Shown here piece by piece: positions 17,788-27,684 of a DNA stretch of 64,000 bases. The position numbers were made by a program, and so were the translations under genes. The stretch is taken from positions 62,001 to 126,000 of the forward strand of contig CABJEP010000003.1 in assembly GCA_902364645.1 (NCBI GenBank), in the 5' to 3' direction. Under the pieces are notes generated by a model that was not told the DNA's origin, searched no databases, and saw nothing but the letters and a program-made list of their open reading frames with translations. Positions within the stretch are counted from its first letter, which is position 1; the number at the start of each line of letters is the position of its first letter. The stretch is from Coriobacteriaceae bacterium (GTDB lineage: Bacteria; Actinomycetota; Coriobacteriia; Coriobacteriales; Coriobacteriaceae).

Positions 17788-20700
17788 ATGAGTAAGTACA
17801 CGAGGGGTCTCTTGGCGGTGATACTTGCCGTAGTGCTTGTGTTGCCGGCTGCAGCATTTGCCATGCTGCCCGAGGCCAACGCCAGGTCCAGCACAGGAAT
17901 GGACGGACCGGCCATGACCGGAAAAACGGTCGTCGACCGCGATACCAGCAACTACTGGAAGTTCTGGGCCGGCGGCTATGACGGCAAGGAAGTAACAACT
18001 CAAAACGTCGGCCGAATCTGGACCGATAAGACGGTCAAGGCAGTCGAGAACGGGGATTCTGATTTCCTGACCACGCTGTCTGCTATCTCTTCGACATCCG
18101 ATACGACGGTCTCCGGCAAGCCGCTCGACATCGTGCTGGTGTTGGATGCTTCTGGCTCGATGAAGGATGACATGAGCGGAAATGACGGAACCAAGCGTAT
18201 TGATGCGCTGAAGAAGGCCGCCAATAGCTTTATTGACACCATCGCCACGCAAAACCAAGGTATTGCAGATGAGTCCAAGCAGCACAAGGTCGCCATCGTT
18301 AAGTTCGCGGGCACAAAGTCCACTGATGTCGGCAACGGTAAGGATAGATACGGCTACAACTATTCGCAGACCATGAAGAAGCTGACGCTCTGCAAGGGCG
18401 AGGACGCGGAGAGCCTTAAGAGTACGATCGACTCCATCAGTCCCGCTGGCGCCACGCGAGCCGATTACGGCTTACAACTGGCTGAGGGCATTTCGTCTGA
18501 TCGCGCCGACGCCAAGAAGGTCGTCGTCTTCTTCACCGATGGCTCGCCCACGAGTTGGGACGAATTCGAGAACGAGGTTGCCAATGACGCTATCAACAGC
18601 GCCAAGAAGATCAAGGATAAAGGTGCCGACATTTATACGATCGGTATCTTTAGCGGCGTAAACCCCAGTGCCATCCCCACGGCTGATGGCACAAGCAAAG
18701 AGAATAAGTTCATGCATGCCGTGTCGAGCAACTATCCTGCCGCCTCATCCAGCATTTCTGTCTGGGACGAATGGACCATCAACTTTGGTGCGCGCGCAGA
18801 AAACGCCAATTACTACAAGTCGGCAACCAGCGCTTCTGAGCTCGAGAAAATCTTCGAAGAGATCTCGGGAAGCATTATCCAAGCCGGTTACCCGACCGAA
18901 GTTCACGGCGGTTATGGCGAGCATAAGTCTGGCTATATTACGTTTACTGACGAGCTGGGCGACTTTATGCAGGTCGACAACTTTACGTCTGTCGTGTACA
19001 ACGGCGAGACGTTTACTGGCCCGGCAATGAAGGCCGAGGGCAATGTCGATACCTATACATTTACTGGTGCCGCCGCGAACTTGGTTATCACCGTTCAGCA
19101 TGCCGGAAAGGGCGAGCCCCAGACCGGCGATATCGTAACGGTCAAGATTCCCGCGTCGCTGATTCCGCTGCGCCACTTTAAGATTACCGATGGCGTTCTT
19201 ACGGTCGACGATACTGAGCCCATCCAGGTGAACTACACCTCGAGTGTTAAGAAAGACGCGCTCGATAACCTGTTTACACCCGAGCAGGTAGTGGGGCTTA
19301 AGGACTACATCAAGAGCAATACGATCACCGCGGAGAACGGCTCCAAGACTGTTAACTTCTACGCGAACAAGTGGAATGGCGGTACGCTGGGCGATACGAT
19401 TGCGAACTTTGAGCCCGCCGATTCCAATCGTTATTACTATTTCCAGAAGCAGACTCCCATTTATGTGGATAAGAACTGCACAACGCCTGCGACGGGCTCG
19501 CTGGCTGCCGAGGGCATCTATTACTACAAGGATGAGTTCGAGGCGCTGGGCGCAGACGGTAAGGCCGAATCCCGTATTGCCGTTATTGAGTTTACCGGCG
19601 GAGACGCCGCGAGCTCTGAGGACGCCTTCGTGCGCGACGCGAACGGAAACCTGTCGTTTAGCAAGGGAACCGCGCGCCTGGCCTTTATTGACGAATTGCA
19701 TACCACCAAGGAGCGTGTGGGCGGTGACAACCCCACCCGCACCGCGGCCGACGTGCTCAACCCCAAGTGGAACAACAACGCCACGGAGGTTGACGTTCAC
19801 CTGGGCAACAACGGCAAGATCAGCTTTAACGTGACGCCGGCAACGGTGGATACCAAGACGAGCTTTGGCCTGACCAAGGTGCTCGAGGGTCGCGATTGGA
19901 CGGATACGGACGAGTTTAAGTTTGAGCTCTCCGCGACGTCCGAGAATGACGCCCCGATGCCCGCACCCGCGACCGCGACCGTGACCAATGCCGACCTGGA
20001 CGACAATGGCAAGGCGGCCATTAACTTTGGCGAGATCACCTATAACAAGCCGGGCGAGTACACCTATGAGGTCCGCGAGGTCAAGGGCGGCGTCGGTGGC
20101 ATTACCTACAGCGAGAACGTTGCCACGTTCAAGGTGACCGTGGCTGTTAAGGCCACAGGTGGGCTTAAGGCTGACGTTGAAAAGATCTCGGGCGAGACCG
20201 AGTTCAAGAACACCTATAGCGTGAAGCCTGTCGAGGACCAGATCACCGCGAAGAAGGTCCTGACCGGGCGCGACCTCAAGGAGGGCGAGTTCTCCTTCGA
20301 GCTCGTCGAGGGTAACAAGGTCGTCGCCAAGGGCACTAACGCTGCCGACGGCAAGATCGTCATGGACAAAATCACTTACGATAAGCCCGGCACTCACACC
20401 TACAAGCTGCGTGAGAAGCTCCCCAACGAGGCGGGGCTGAGCAACGGGATCACGTACGATAAGACGAGCTACACCATCAAGACGAGCGTCATCGACAACG
20501 GCGACGGCACGCTTAAGGTGACCCATGCGCTCGAGGGCACCAAGCCGGCGCGCTTTGAGAACAAGTACAATACTGCTCCGAATGAGTCTAGCGTCACCGA
20601 TCAGATTACCGCGAAGAAGGTCCTGGACGGGCGCGACCTCAAGGCCGGCGAGTTCCGTTTCGAGCTCGTCGAGGGTAACGATGTCGTCGCCAGGGGCACC

Positions 20701-23700
20701 AATGCGGCCGACGGCAAGATCACGATGGACAAGATCACCTACACCGAGGTCGGCGAGCACACCTACACGCTGCGCGAGGTCAAGGGCGACGCCGGTGGCA
20801 TCACCTACAGCACCGCGACCTACACCATCGTGACCACGGTTACGGACAATGGCGATGGCACGCTCGATGTCCATCATGTCCTGAAGGATGCCAAGGCTGC
20901 CGAGTTCAAGAATTCTTACGGCTTGACCTCCGAGAGCTCTAGCGTCACCGACGAGATCAAGGCGAACAAGGTCCTGACCGGCCGCGGCCTCAAGGCCGGC
21001 GAGTTCTCCTTCGAGCTCGTCGAGGGCGACAAGCTCGTCGCCACCGGCACCAATGCTGCCGATGGCACAATCGTCATGGATAAAATCACTTACGATAAGC
21101 CTGGCAATCACACCTACACACTGCGCGAGAAGCTCCCCAACGAGGCGGGGCTGAGCAACGGGATTACGTACGATAAGACGAACTACACCATCAAGACGAG
21201 CGTCATCGACAACGGCGACGGCACGCTTAAGGTGACCCATGCGCTCGAGGGCACCAAGCCGGCACGCTTTGAGAACAAGTACAACACTGCCCCGAACGAG
21301 TCCAGCGTCACCGACCAGATCACCGCGAAGAAGGTTCTGGACGGGCGCGGCCTCAAGGCTGGCGAGTTCCGTTTCGAGCTCGTCGAGGGCAATAACGTTG
21401 TCGCCACCGGCGCCAACAATGCCGACGGCAAAATCGTGATGGATCCCGTCACCTACACTGAGGCTGGCGAGCACACCTACATGCTGCGCGAGACCAAGGC
21501 CGGCGCCATCGAAAACGGCATTACTTACAGCACCGCTGAGTACACTGTTGTGACCATCGTCAAGGACAACGGCGACGGCACCCTCAGCGTGGAGCACAAG
21601 CTGCAGAACGACGAGAAGGCGACCTTTGAGAACGCCTACAACGTGACGCCCAAGGATTCCAGCGTTACCGACAAGATCACCGCGACCAAGGTCCTGGACG
21701 GCCGCGACCTCAAGGAAGGCGAGTTCTCCTTCGAGCTCGTCGAGGGCGAGGACGCCAAGGTCGTCGCCACCGGCACCAACGCCGCCGACGGCAAGATCAC
21801 GATGAGTGAGATCACCTACAACGAGCCCGGCAAGCATACCTACAAGCTGCGCGAGGTCCCGGGCGACGCCAACAACGGCATCACCTACGACGGCAAGACC
21901 TACACCATCGAGACGACCGTCACCGACAACGGTAAGGGTGAGCTCGTGGTAAAGCATGAGCTGAAGGGAGCCGATGAGGCGAAATTCAACAACAGCTACA
22001 AGCCGAAGCCCAACGAGTTTAGCGTCACCGACCAGATCACCGCGACCAAGGTCCTGACCGGTCGCGACCTCAAGGCTGGCGAGTTTAGCTTCGAGCTCGT
22101 CGAGGGCGAGGACGGCAAGGTCGTCGCTACCGGCACCAACGGCGCCGACGGCACGATTACGATGAACCCCGTGAAGTACGACAAGGCCGGAACGCACACC
22201 TATACGCTGCGCGAGGTCAACGGTGGAACCACTAGCAAGGGCATTACCTACGACGACAAGACCTACACTATCGTGACGACCATTACCGACAAGGGCGATG
22301 GTACGCTCGAGGCAAAGCACGAGCTGAAGGGTGCCGAGGACGCCAAGAGCATTGAGTTCAAGAACTCCTACAGCGTGACCCCGCTCGACACAGAGCTCGA
22401 CTTTGGCCTGAGCAAGGCCATTGACGGCCGCGACTGGACGGATGGGGACGAGTTCAGCTTTACCATCACCGCCCCCGAAGGCGCCCCGCTGCCCGATCCC
22501 GCAACCGTAACCGTGAGCAAGAGGGACGCGAAGGACGGCATCGCCGCCATCAAGTTCGGTAAGATCCACTACGCCGCTGCCGGAACCTATAAGTACGAGA
22601 TTCGCGAGAACGCGGGCAGCACGGTCGGCATGACGTATGACGCGCATGTCGCAACCGCCGAAGTGACCGTGACCGAGGACAGCGATGGCACCCTGACCGC
22701 CAACGTCACCAAGAAGGAAAACGGACGCTTTACCAACACGTACCGCACTGAGCTTAACTACACCGCTGCCGGCGGTCTGTGGCTCAGCAAGTATCTGGAC
22801 GGCCGCCCCATGACCGAGGGTCAGTTCACCTTTACCGTGACACCTGCTGACGACGCTTCGGCTCGCGCGCTCGGTCTGCTGCCCGGGGCTAATAGCTTCA
22901 AGTCCCCCGCAGCGGCAGAGGCAACGGTCGGACTGATCGACATTCTGGCTGGTCATGAGGTTATATTTACGCAGGCTGACGCCGGCAAGACCTTTACGTA
23001 CACCGTGGCCGAGAAGAACGACGGCCAGCCCGGTTACACCTACGACGACGCCGTGCGCACGGTGACGATCGCCATCGCCGACGACGCCGCCGGCACGCTC
23101 ACTGCTACGACGACCGTTTCCGGCGGTCCCGAGGGCACGCATGAGACGGTCCACAAGAGTGGCGAGAGCAAGGTCGAGAAGGCCCTGGTGCCGTTCCACA
23201 ACAGTTACAGCGCTACGACCAACACGCCTGGCGGCACCGCCGCTCAGGTCGTTGCCACCAAGACTCTGACCGGCCGCCCGATGGCCGACGGCGAGTTCTG
23301 GTTCGGCATCGCCTATCAGGGTGAGCTTGTGGCATACGAAAACCTCAAGCCCAATATCGGCGGGCACGTGAGCTTTGATACGCTGCACTACGACACTAAG
23401 ATGCTTGCTGATCTTGAGGCTGCTGGGCTTGCCCATCGTACCGACAAGGACGGTAAGCTTGCCTGGACCATTAACTACACGGCCTACGAAGATTTATTCG
23501 GGCTGCCGAATGGCGTTTCCGCTACAACGTGGAGCTTTGGCTTTAAGGTTATCGTCGTCGACAACGGTGACGGTACCCTGACGGCAACGGTCGACTACGG
23601 CGGCGTCGAGCCCTTGTTCGAGAACGTCTACGGCGCCGAAGCCGTCGATGCCGCGCTCACCGGCACTAAGAAGCTCCAAGCTGCCGAGGGCCTGACCCCG

Positions 23701-25107
23701 GCTGACATCACGGGCAAGTTCACCTTTACCGTGACCGCCGACGAGGCTAGTGCCCCGATGCCCGAGCGCACGACCGCAACCAACGACGCGGCTGGCAACG
23801 TGGACTTTGGCAAGATCCGCTTTACGCTCGAGGACCTCAACCGCGCTCTGGGCGTGACGGACGATGCGACCGATAAGGCCGAGGCAGACGAAGCTGACGA
23901 AGCCGAGGCCGACGAGGCAGAGGCCGACGAGGCAGAGGCCGACGAGGCAGAGGCTGAAGAGGCCGACGCCGACGCTGATGTCAACGCCGACGAGCCCAGC
24001 GACGAGTCCGAGCCCGCAGCCCCCACCGCCCCGCGCTCGCACACCTTTACCTACACGGTGACCGAGTCCGGTAGCGCCCCTGGCGTGACCAACGACGCCA
24101 ACGCCACGCGCAAGGTTTCCTATACCGTGACTGACGACGGCGCTGGGCACCTGGGCGTCAAGCGCGACGGCGGCGACGGTGCGGACTTTACGTTCACCAA
24201 CACGTACAGCGTGGCGCCTACCGATTCTTCCGTGACCGATCAGGTCACGACCGTCAAGCGTCTGACCGGACGTGACCTTGCAGCTGGCGAGTTCACGTTT
24301 GAGCTGCTCGAGGACGGCGTGACTGTCGCTAGTGGCACCAACGACGCCAACGGCAACGTTACGCTGAGCCCGATCCGCTACGAGGCACCCGGCACGCACA
24401 CGTACACGCTGCGCGAGGCTTGCCCCAACGCGCTCGGCCTGTACAAGGGCGTCACCTATGACGGCACGACCTACACCGTCGTGACCACCGTCTCCGACAA
24501 TGGCGACGGCACGTTGACCGCGACGCACAAGCTCGAGGGAACCACCGAGTCGGCTGGCTTTACCAACAAGTATCACGCCATGCCCACGCAGGTTTCCATC
24601 GGCGCCATCAAGGTGCTCGAGGGACGCGAGCTCAAGAAGGACGAGTTTAGCTTTAAGCTCGTTGGCGAGGACATCGAGTCCACCGTCACCAACGATGCCG
24701 ACGGCAAGATCAACTTCGACAAGTTCGAGTACGACGAGCCTGGTACGTACGTCTACACCATCAGCGAGGTCAAGGGCGACGAGGCCGGTATGACCTACGA
24801 CAAGTCCGTCTTTACCGCGACCGTCAACGTGGTCGACGACGGCGAGGGCAACCTCAAGGCGAACGTCGCCTTTACCAAGGGCGACAAGAGCGTCGAGGGT
24901 ATCGTGTTCAACAATACGTACAAGAAGCCCGAGACGCCCGTGCCGACGCCCGATCCCGGCACGCCCAAGACCGTGACGAACATCGTCAAGACGGTCAAGG
25001 GTTTCCTGCCCACCACGGGTGACCAGCAGGCCGCTGCGCTGCTCATGGCATTTGTTATTGCCATGGCTGGCGTCGGAGCCCTGGTCTGGGGTATCCGTAA
25101 GCGCTAG
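17788..25107 (+). CDS. LPXTG-anchored VWA / isopeptide-domain pilin-like adhesin
   Basis: The 2439-residue surface protein has, in order, a signal peptide (residues 1-27), a von Willebrand A domain with the MIDAS motif DASGS (about residue 115), and a spacer. It then has thirteen pilin isopeptide-linkage domains of the FctA/Spy0128 type. Each begins K-x-L-x-GR-x-L and contains a YTLRE-type Glu and a closing FxNxY Asn, the Lys-Glu-Asn set that forms intramolecular isopeptide bonds. An acidic Glu-Ala-Asp repeat (DNA about 23876-23970) interrupts the eleventh domain. The C-terminus is a class sorting signal: LPTTGD, hydrophobic helix, RKR. It is probably a sortase-linked fibre or tip adhesin. 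No sortase gene is nearby. Domains 2 and 4 share nearly identical DNA, a sign of recent duplication or gene conversion. Confidence 0.95.
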   Translation: MSKYTRGLLAVILAVVLVLPAAAFAMLPEANARSSTGMDGPAMTGKTVVDRDTSNYWKFWAGGYDGKEVTTQNVGRIWTDKTVKAVENGDSDFLTTLSAISSTSDTTVSGKPLDIVLVLDASGSMKDDMSGNDGTKRIDALKKAANSFIDTIATQNQGIADESKQHKVAIVKFAGTKSTDVGNGKDRYGYNYSQTMKKLTLCKGEDAESLKSTIDSISPAGATRADYGLQLAEGISSDRADAKKVVVFFTDGSPTSWDEFENEVANDAINSAKKIKDKGADIYTIGIFSGVNPSAIPTADGTSKENKFMHAVSSNYPAASSSISVWDEWTINFGARAENANYYKSATSASELEKIFEEISGSIIQAGYPTEVHGGYGEHKSGYITFTDELGDFMQVDNFTSVVYNGETFTGPAMKAEGNVDTYTFTGAAANLVITVQHAGKGEPQTGDIVTVKIPASLIPLRHFKITDGVLTVDDTEPIQVNYTSSVKKDALDNLFTPEQVVGLKDYIKSNTITAENGSKTVNFYANKWNGGTLGDTIANFEPADSNRYYYFQKQTPIYVDKNCTTPATGSLAAEGIYYYKDEFEALGADGKAESRIAVIEFTGGDAASSEDAFVRDANGNLSFSKGTARLAFIDELHTTKERVGGDNPTRTAADVLNPKWNNNATEVDVHLGNNGKISFNVTPATVDTKTSFGLTKVLEGRDWTDTDEFKFELSATSENDAPMPAPATATVTNADLDDNGKAAINFGEITYNKPGEYTYEVREVKGGVGGITYSENVATFKVTVAVKATGGLKADVEKISGETEFKNTYSVKPVEDQITAKKVLTGRDLKEGEFSFELVEGNKVVAKGTNAADGKIVMDKITYDKPGTHTYKLREKLPNEAGLSNGITYDKTSYTIKTSVIDNGDGTLKVTHALEGTKPARFENKYNTAPNESSVTDQITAKKVLDGRDLKAGEFRFELVEGNDVVARGTNAADGKITMDKITYTEVGEHTYTLREVKGDAGGITYSTATYTIVTTVTDNGDGTLDVHHVLKDAKAAEFKNSYGLTSESSSVTDEIKANKVLTGRGLKAGEFSFELVEGDKLVATGTNAADGTIVMDKITYDKPGNHTYTLREKLPNEAGLSNGITYDKTNYTIKTSVIDNGDGTLKVTHALEGTKPARFENKYNTAPNESSVTDQITAKKVLDGRGLKAGEFRFELVEGNNVVATGANNADGKIVMDPVTYTEAGEHTYMLRETKAGAIENGITYSTAEYTVVTIVKDNGDGTLSVEHKLQNDEKATFENAYNVTPKDSSVTDKITATKVLDGRDLKEGEFSFELVEGEDAKVVATGTNAADGKITMSEITYNEPGKHTYKLREVPGDANNGITYDGKTYTIETTVTDNGKGELVVKHELKGADEAKFNNSYKPKPNEFSVTDQITATKVLTGRDLKAGEFSFELVEGEDGKVVATGTNGADGTITMNPVKYDKAGTHTYTLREVNGGTTSKGITYDDKTYTIVTTITDKGDGTLEAKHELKGAEDAKSIEFKNSYSVTPLDTELDFGLSKAIDGRDWTDGDEFSFTITAPEGAPLPDPATVTVSKRDAKDGIAAIKFGKIHYAAAGTYKYEIRENAGSTVGMTYDAHVATAEVTVTEDSDGTLTANVTKKENGRFTNTYRTELNYTAAGGLWLSKYLDGRPMTEGQFTFTVTPADDASARALGLLPGANSFKSPAAAEATVGLIDILAGHEVIFTQADAGKTFTYTVAEKNDGQPGYTYDDAVRTVTIAIADDAAGTLTATTTVSGGPEGTHETVHKSGESKVEKALVPFHNSYSATTNTPGGTAAQVVATKTLTGRPMADGEFWFGIAYQGELVAYENLKPNIGGHVSFDTLHYDTKMLADLEAAGLAHRTDKDGKLAWTINYTAYEDLFGLPNGVSATTWSFGFKVIVVDNGDGTLTATVDYGGVEPLFENVYGAEAVDAALTGTKKLQAAEGLTPADITGKFTFTVTADEASAPMPERTTATNDAAGNVDFGKIRFTLEDLNRALGVTDDATDKAEADEADEAEADEAEADEAEADEAEAEEADADADVNADEPSDESEPAAPTAPRSHTFTYTVTESGSAPGVTNDANATRKVSYTVTDDGAGHLGVKRDGGDGADFTFTNTYSVAPTDSSVTDQVTTVKRLTGRDLAAGEFTFELLEDGVTVASGTNDANGNVTLSPIRYEAPGTHTYTLREACPNALGLYKGVTYDGTTYTVVTTVSDNGDGTLTATHKLEGTTESAGFTNKYHAMPTQVSIGAIKVLEGRELKKDEFSFKLVGEDIESTVTNDADGKINFDKFEYDEPGTYVYTISEVKGDEAGMTYDKSVFTATVNVVDDGEGNLKANVAFTKGDKSVEGIVFNNTYKKPETPVPTPDPGTPKTVTNIVKTVKGFLPTTGDQQAAALLMAFVIAMAGVGALVWGIRKR

Positions 25108-25120
25108 GCACGCTGGCAGC

Positions 25121-25144
25121 GCCCGGGGCCAAAAGGCCCCGGGC
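25121..25144 (+). terminator. GC hairpin after pilin-like gene
   Basis: A perfect 10-bp stem GCCCGGGGCC/GGCCCCGGGC with an AAAA loop begins 13 bases after the stop. It has no T-tract. Confidence 0.65.
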
Positions 25145-25186
25145 GGCCGGCGGGGAGCCAGAACATAGCCCCCACCCCCACCCCCA

Positions 25187-25228
25187 GCCGCCACGGAGAC
25201 GTCTCCCTTCTCCGTGGCGGCACTTTTG
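25187..25228 (+). terminator. Rho-independent terminator
   Basis: The 12-bp stem GCCGCCACGGAG/CTCCGTGGCGGC is followed by ACTTTTG. It probably gives the final stop for the pilin-like transcript. Confidence 0.75.
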
Positions 25229-25246
25229 TGCGTAGGGGAGGAAGGG

Positions 25247-25412
25247 CCGCCACGAAATCGGCCCATCTACTACGTTTAGCCCCTTACCCCCAACCATGCC
25301 AAAAAAACGCGAAAACAAAACCGCAGGTAGAACGCCTGCGGTTTTCTGAAAAACAGAGGTATGGTCGGGGGGTACTGGACTAAACGTAGTAGATGGGCCC
25401 ATTTCGTGGCGG
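25247..25412. repeat. Long palindromic element, copy C
   Basis: The 33-base arms (25247-25279 and 25380-25412) match copy B arms closely and pair with one mismatch. The interior repeats CCCCCAACCATG, AAAACCGCAGGTAGA/CTGCGGTTTT and TATGGTCGGGG. The GGAGGAAAACGGATCATTTT tag follows at 25438. Confidence 0.87.
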
Positions 25413-25501
25413 GCGCCGTCAGCCGATCTCCGCGGGCGGAGGAAAACGGATCATTTTTGGCTCTGTATGGCTTGTGGGGTGTCGGTGTGACGCCGCGGTT
25501 C

Positions 25502-25655
25502 CAAAACTATGCCGGTTTACGGGGCTGAATCACGAGTCCCCAACCACGCCGATATTCGTGAAAATAAAACTGCAGGTAGACGAGCCGTCATTTTGCAGAA
25601 AACGCGGGTATGGATGGGGGTTCTGCGTTTAGCCCCGTAAACCGGCATAGTTTTG
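25502..25655. repeat. Long palindromic element, copy D
   Basis: The 28-base arms (25502-25529 and 25628-25655) begin CAAAACTATGCCGG like copy A, then diverge to a different but still self-complementary extension (TTTACGGGGCT). The interior holds CCCCAACCACG, AAAACTGCAGGTAGA and TATGGATGGGG. The remainder of 25656-25715 shows nothing further. Confidence 0.85.
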
Positions 25656-25715
25656 AAATGGCATTAAATCGGCGGCAGCCATTTTGCTATGTCGGAGCGG
25701 TTGGTCGTCGGACAA

Positions 25716-26345
25716 CTACCCCCGCAGGTAGGCGATGGCGATCTGCGTGCGGTTGCGCAGGCCCATTTTGGCTAGGATCGAGCTGATGTGGTTGCGCACC
25801 GTGCCTTCGCCCATATAGGCGGTGGCGGCGATCTCCTTGTTGTCGAGGCCGCGGGCGATGAGCTCGGCGACTTCGAACTCACGGTCGGTCAGGCTGGCAA
25901 AGGCGGCGGGCCGGCGGGGCATGCCCGCCGCGGCACCCGCCCCATCAAAGTTGATGTCCTCGATCGCCTTACCCTCGAGCACACGTTTGCCGTCCATGAC
26001 CTGCGTCAACGCCGGCGGAATGGCGGCGGCATCGGTTTTGATCAGGTAGCCGCGGGCGCCCAGTTTGAGCGTCGATACAATGTACTCGTCATCCGAGAAT
26101 GTCGTCAGAAACACGACGCGTGCCGCGGGGTCGCGCTCAAGGATCTCGCGTGCCGCCGAAAGTCCGTCACGCCCCGGCATCTGGATGTCGAGCAGCGCGA
26201 TATCGGGCGCGTGCTCGGCGTAGAGCGCCATCGCATCGTCGCCGTTGGCGCCGGTGCCCATCACTTCGATCTGCGGCTGGGCGCCCAGGATAATCTTGAG
26301 CGAATCGACCACCAAGCGGTCGTCGTCGACAACGATGAGCCTCAT
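25716..26345 (-). CDS. LuxR/NarL-type response regulator
   Basis: The 209-residue regulator has an N-terminal receiver domain with acidic pocket D7-D9, phospho-acceptor D53 (LLDIQMPG), T81/T82 and K103. The C-terminal LuxR HTH domain (LTDREFEVAELIARGLDNKE... GTVRNHISSILAKM) binds DNA after phosphorylation. It overlaps the kinase gene by ATGA (26342-26345), so the pair is translationally coupled. The divergent ABC exporter operon starting at 27685 is the obvious target, by analogy with LiaRS- or BceRS-like arrangements, but no operator was identified. Confidence 0.95.
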   Translation of the reverse strand: MRLIVVDDDRLVVDSLKIILGAQPQIEVMGTGANGDDAMALYAEHAPDIALLDIQMPGRDGLSAAREILERDPAARVVFLTTFSDDEYIVSTLKLGARGYLIKTDAAAIPPALTQVMDGKRVLEGKAIEDINFDGAGAAAGMPRRPAAFASLTDREFEVAELIARGLDNKEIAATAYMGEGTVRNHISSILAKMGLRNRTQIAIAYLRG

Positions 26346-27487
26346 CGGCCCTCATCTCCTTGCGGTTTGGGAACGGTGGCAAACACACGCCAGCCGGGGG
26401 AGCCGGCACGCGGGCCGGCGGTAAAGGTGCCGCCAAGCGCCTCGATGCGCTCGCGCATGGAGCCGAGCCCCATGCCTTCTGTGACGTTGCGGCCGCTTGC
26501 TTGAACCCCGCCCGCGCCATCGTCGGTAACGATGAGCTGATAAAACGACGGATGCTCCATGCATCGTACGGTGACAGCATGGGCGCAAGCGTGGCGCATG
26601 GTGTTGGAGAGCGCCTCGCGCAGGACCGCCGCAAAGCAGTTGGCGACGTTTGCGGGCGCATGTTCGGCCAAAACTTCAAGCTCAATCTGCGGGCCGCCGT
26701 CCGAGCGCGCGCCTTCAACAATGCGTTCGAGTTGCACGGAAAGGTCGACAGCGTTGTCGTTGAGCGCGTGGACGCTGGTGCGTACGAGCTGGAGCGCCTC
26801 GTCAACCGTGCGTTTGACGTCGGCGAAATCGGCGGCGACGCCGGGCTCGTCGGCGTGGACCACGCGCAGGGCTTCGGCCTGCAGTGAGGCGCGCGTGAGC
26901 TGGTGCCCGACGTTATCGTGGATCTCGCGCGCGATGCGGGCGCGTTCGGCGAGCGTCGCGAGCTCGACTTCGTAGTCCTGACGATCGGCAAGGTCGCGGT
27001 TACGTGCCTCGAGCACGAGGGCTCGTTCCTGCAGCTCGTCGCGGGTACGGCGCATGCGCCGCTGCTCGCGCTCCAACTGGGCGGTACGTAGCGATAGCAA
27101 GGTGGCGGCAACCGAAAGGATGGCGGTCAGCAGGAGCGTTCGGGCGGCAAGCGCGTCGGCGCGAAGGTCCGCGATGAGTGCAAAGACAAAGGCGACGCCA
27201 ATGCCCAGCGCGACCCAGGCGTGCTCACGGCGCACGCGCCGCGCGATGTCATAGAGGGCGAGAGGCGCAAACGGCACAAACGGCGGCACGAAGACGGCCG
27301 CGATGATGTAGGCGTAGCTCACGGCCTCGCTCGCACGGCGGGCGCGGTTTCCCTGTGCGACCTCGGCCAGCGAGGTGGCAATAACGCCAAGACAAAACGC
27401 CGCGACCAGGCGAGCGTCCACAGCAAGGCCCAGAGCGGCCGCAATACAGCACGCCAGCACGATCGATTTGTCGAAAAGCCTGTTCAT
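26342..27487 (-). CDS. Membrane sensor histidine kinase (HisKA_3 type)
   Basis: The 381-residue kinase uses ATG at 27487, where the hydrophobic N-terminus begins; the upstream in-frame extension is Arg/Cys-rich and unlike this family. About four or five transmembrane helices occupy residues 8-135, and a coiled linker follows. The HisKA_3 domain has H190 in REIHDNVGHQL, and the C-terminal HATPase domain has REALSNTMRHA, DDGAGG and EGMGLGSMRERI. There is little extracytoplasmic loop, so it may sense membrane stress or its partner transporter. It forms a two-component system with the regulator that overlaps its stop codon. Confidence 0.93.
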   Translation of the reverse strand: MNRLFDKSIVLACCIAAALGLAVDARLVAAFCLGVIATSLAEVAQGNRARRASEAVSYAYIIAAVFVPPFVPFAPLALYDIARRVRREHAWVALGIGVAFVFALIADLRADALAARTLLLTAILSVAATLLSLRTAQLEREQRRMRRTRDELQERALVLEARNRDLADRQDYEVELATLAERARIAREIHDNVGHQLTRASLQAEALRVVHADEPGVAADFADVKRTVDEALQLVRTSVHALNDNAVDLSVQLERIVEGARSDGGPQIELEVLAEHAPANVANCFAAVLREALSNTMRHACAHAVTVRCMEHPSFYQLIVTDDGAGGVQASGRNVTEGMGLGSMRERIEALGGTFTAGPRAGSPGWRVFATVPKPQGDEGR

Positions 27488-27684
27488 ACGGGTATTGTAC
27501 GCGAAGCTGCGCGTGGTGGAGGGGCCGCCTGCGCAACCGTGACATTCCTCCCGCGCGGCAAATTGGGGGCATCGACAGGCCGTGCGACCATGCTCCGCAC
27601 TCGTGACAAAGCTCACTGGTGCGCGCCGGCGGTTCCTGCGATGATGCAATCGTACCGGGCCGCAATCAACAGAAGGGCCGCCTC

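Noticed and set aside
20225..22380. Tandem repeat expansion as assembly artefact
   Set aside because: Most domains differ substantially and the frame is kept throughout; only domains 2 and 4 are nearly identical, which is better explained by gene conversion.
18745..23436. A 1563-codon open frame on the minus strand opposite the pilin-like gene
   Set aside because: It is a by-product of the repetitive, GC-biased codons of the real gene. It has no ribosome-binding site, domain or signal sequence, and the opposite strand has clear domains and an LPTTG anchor.
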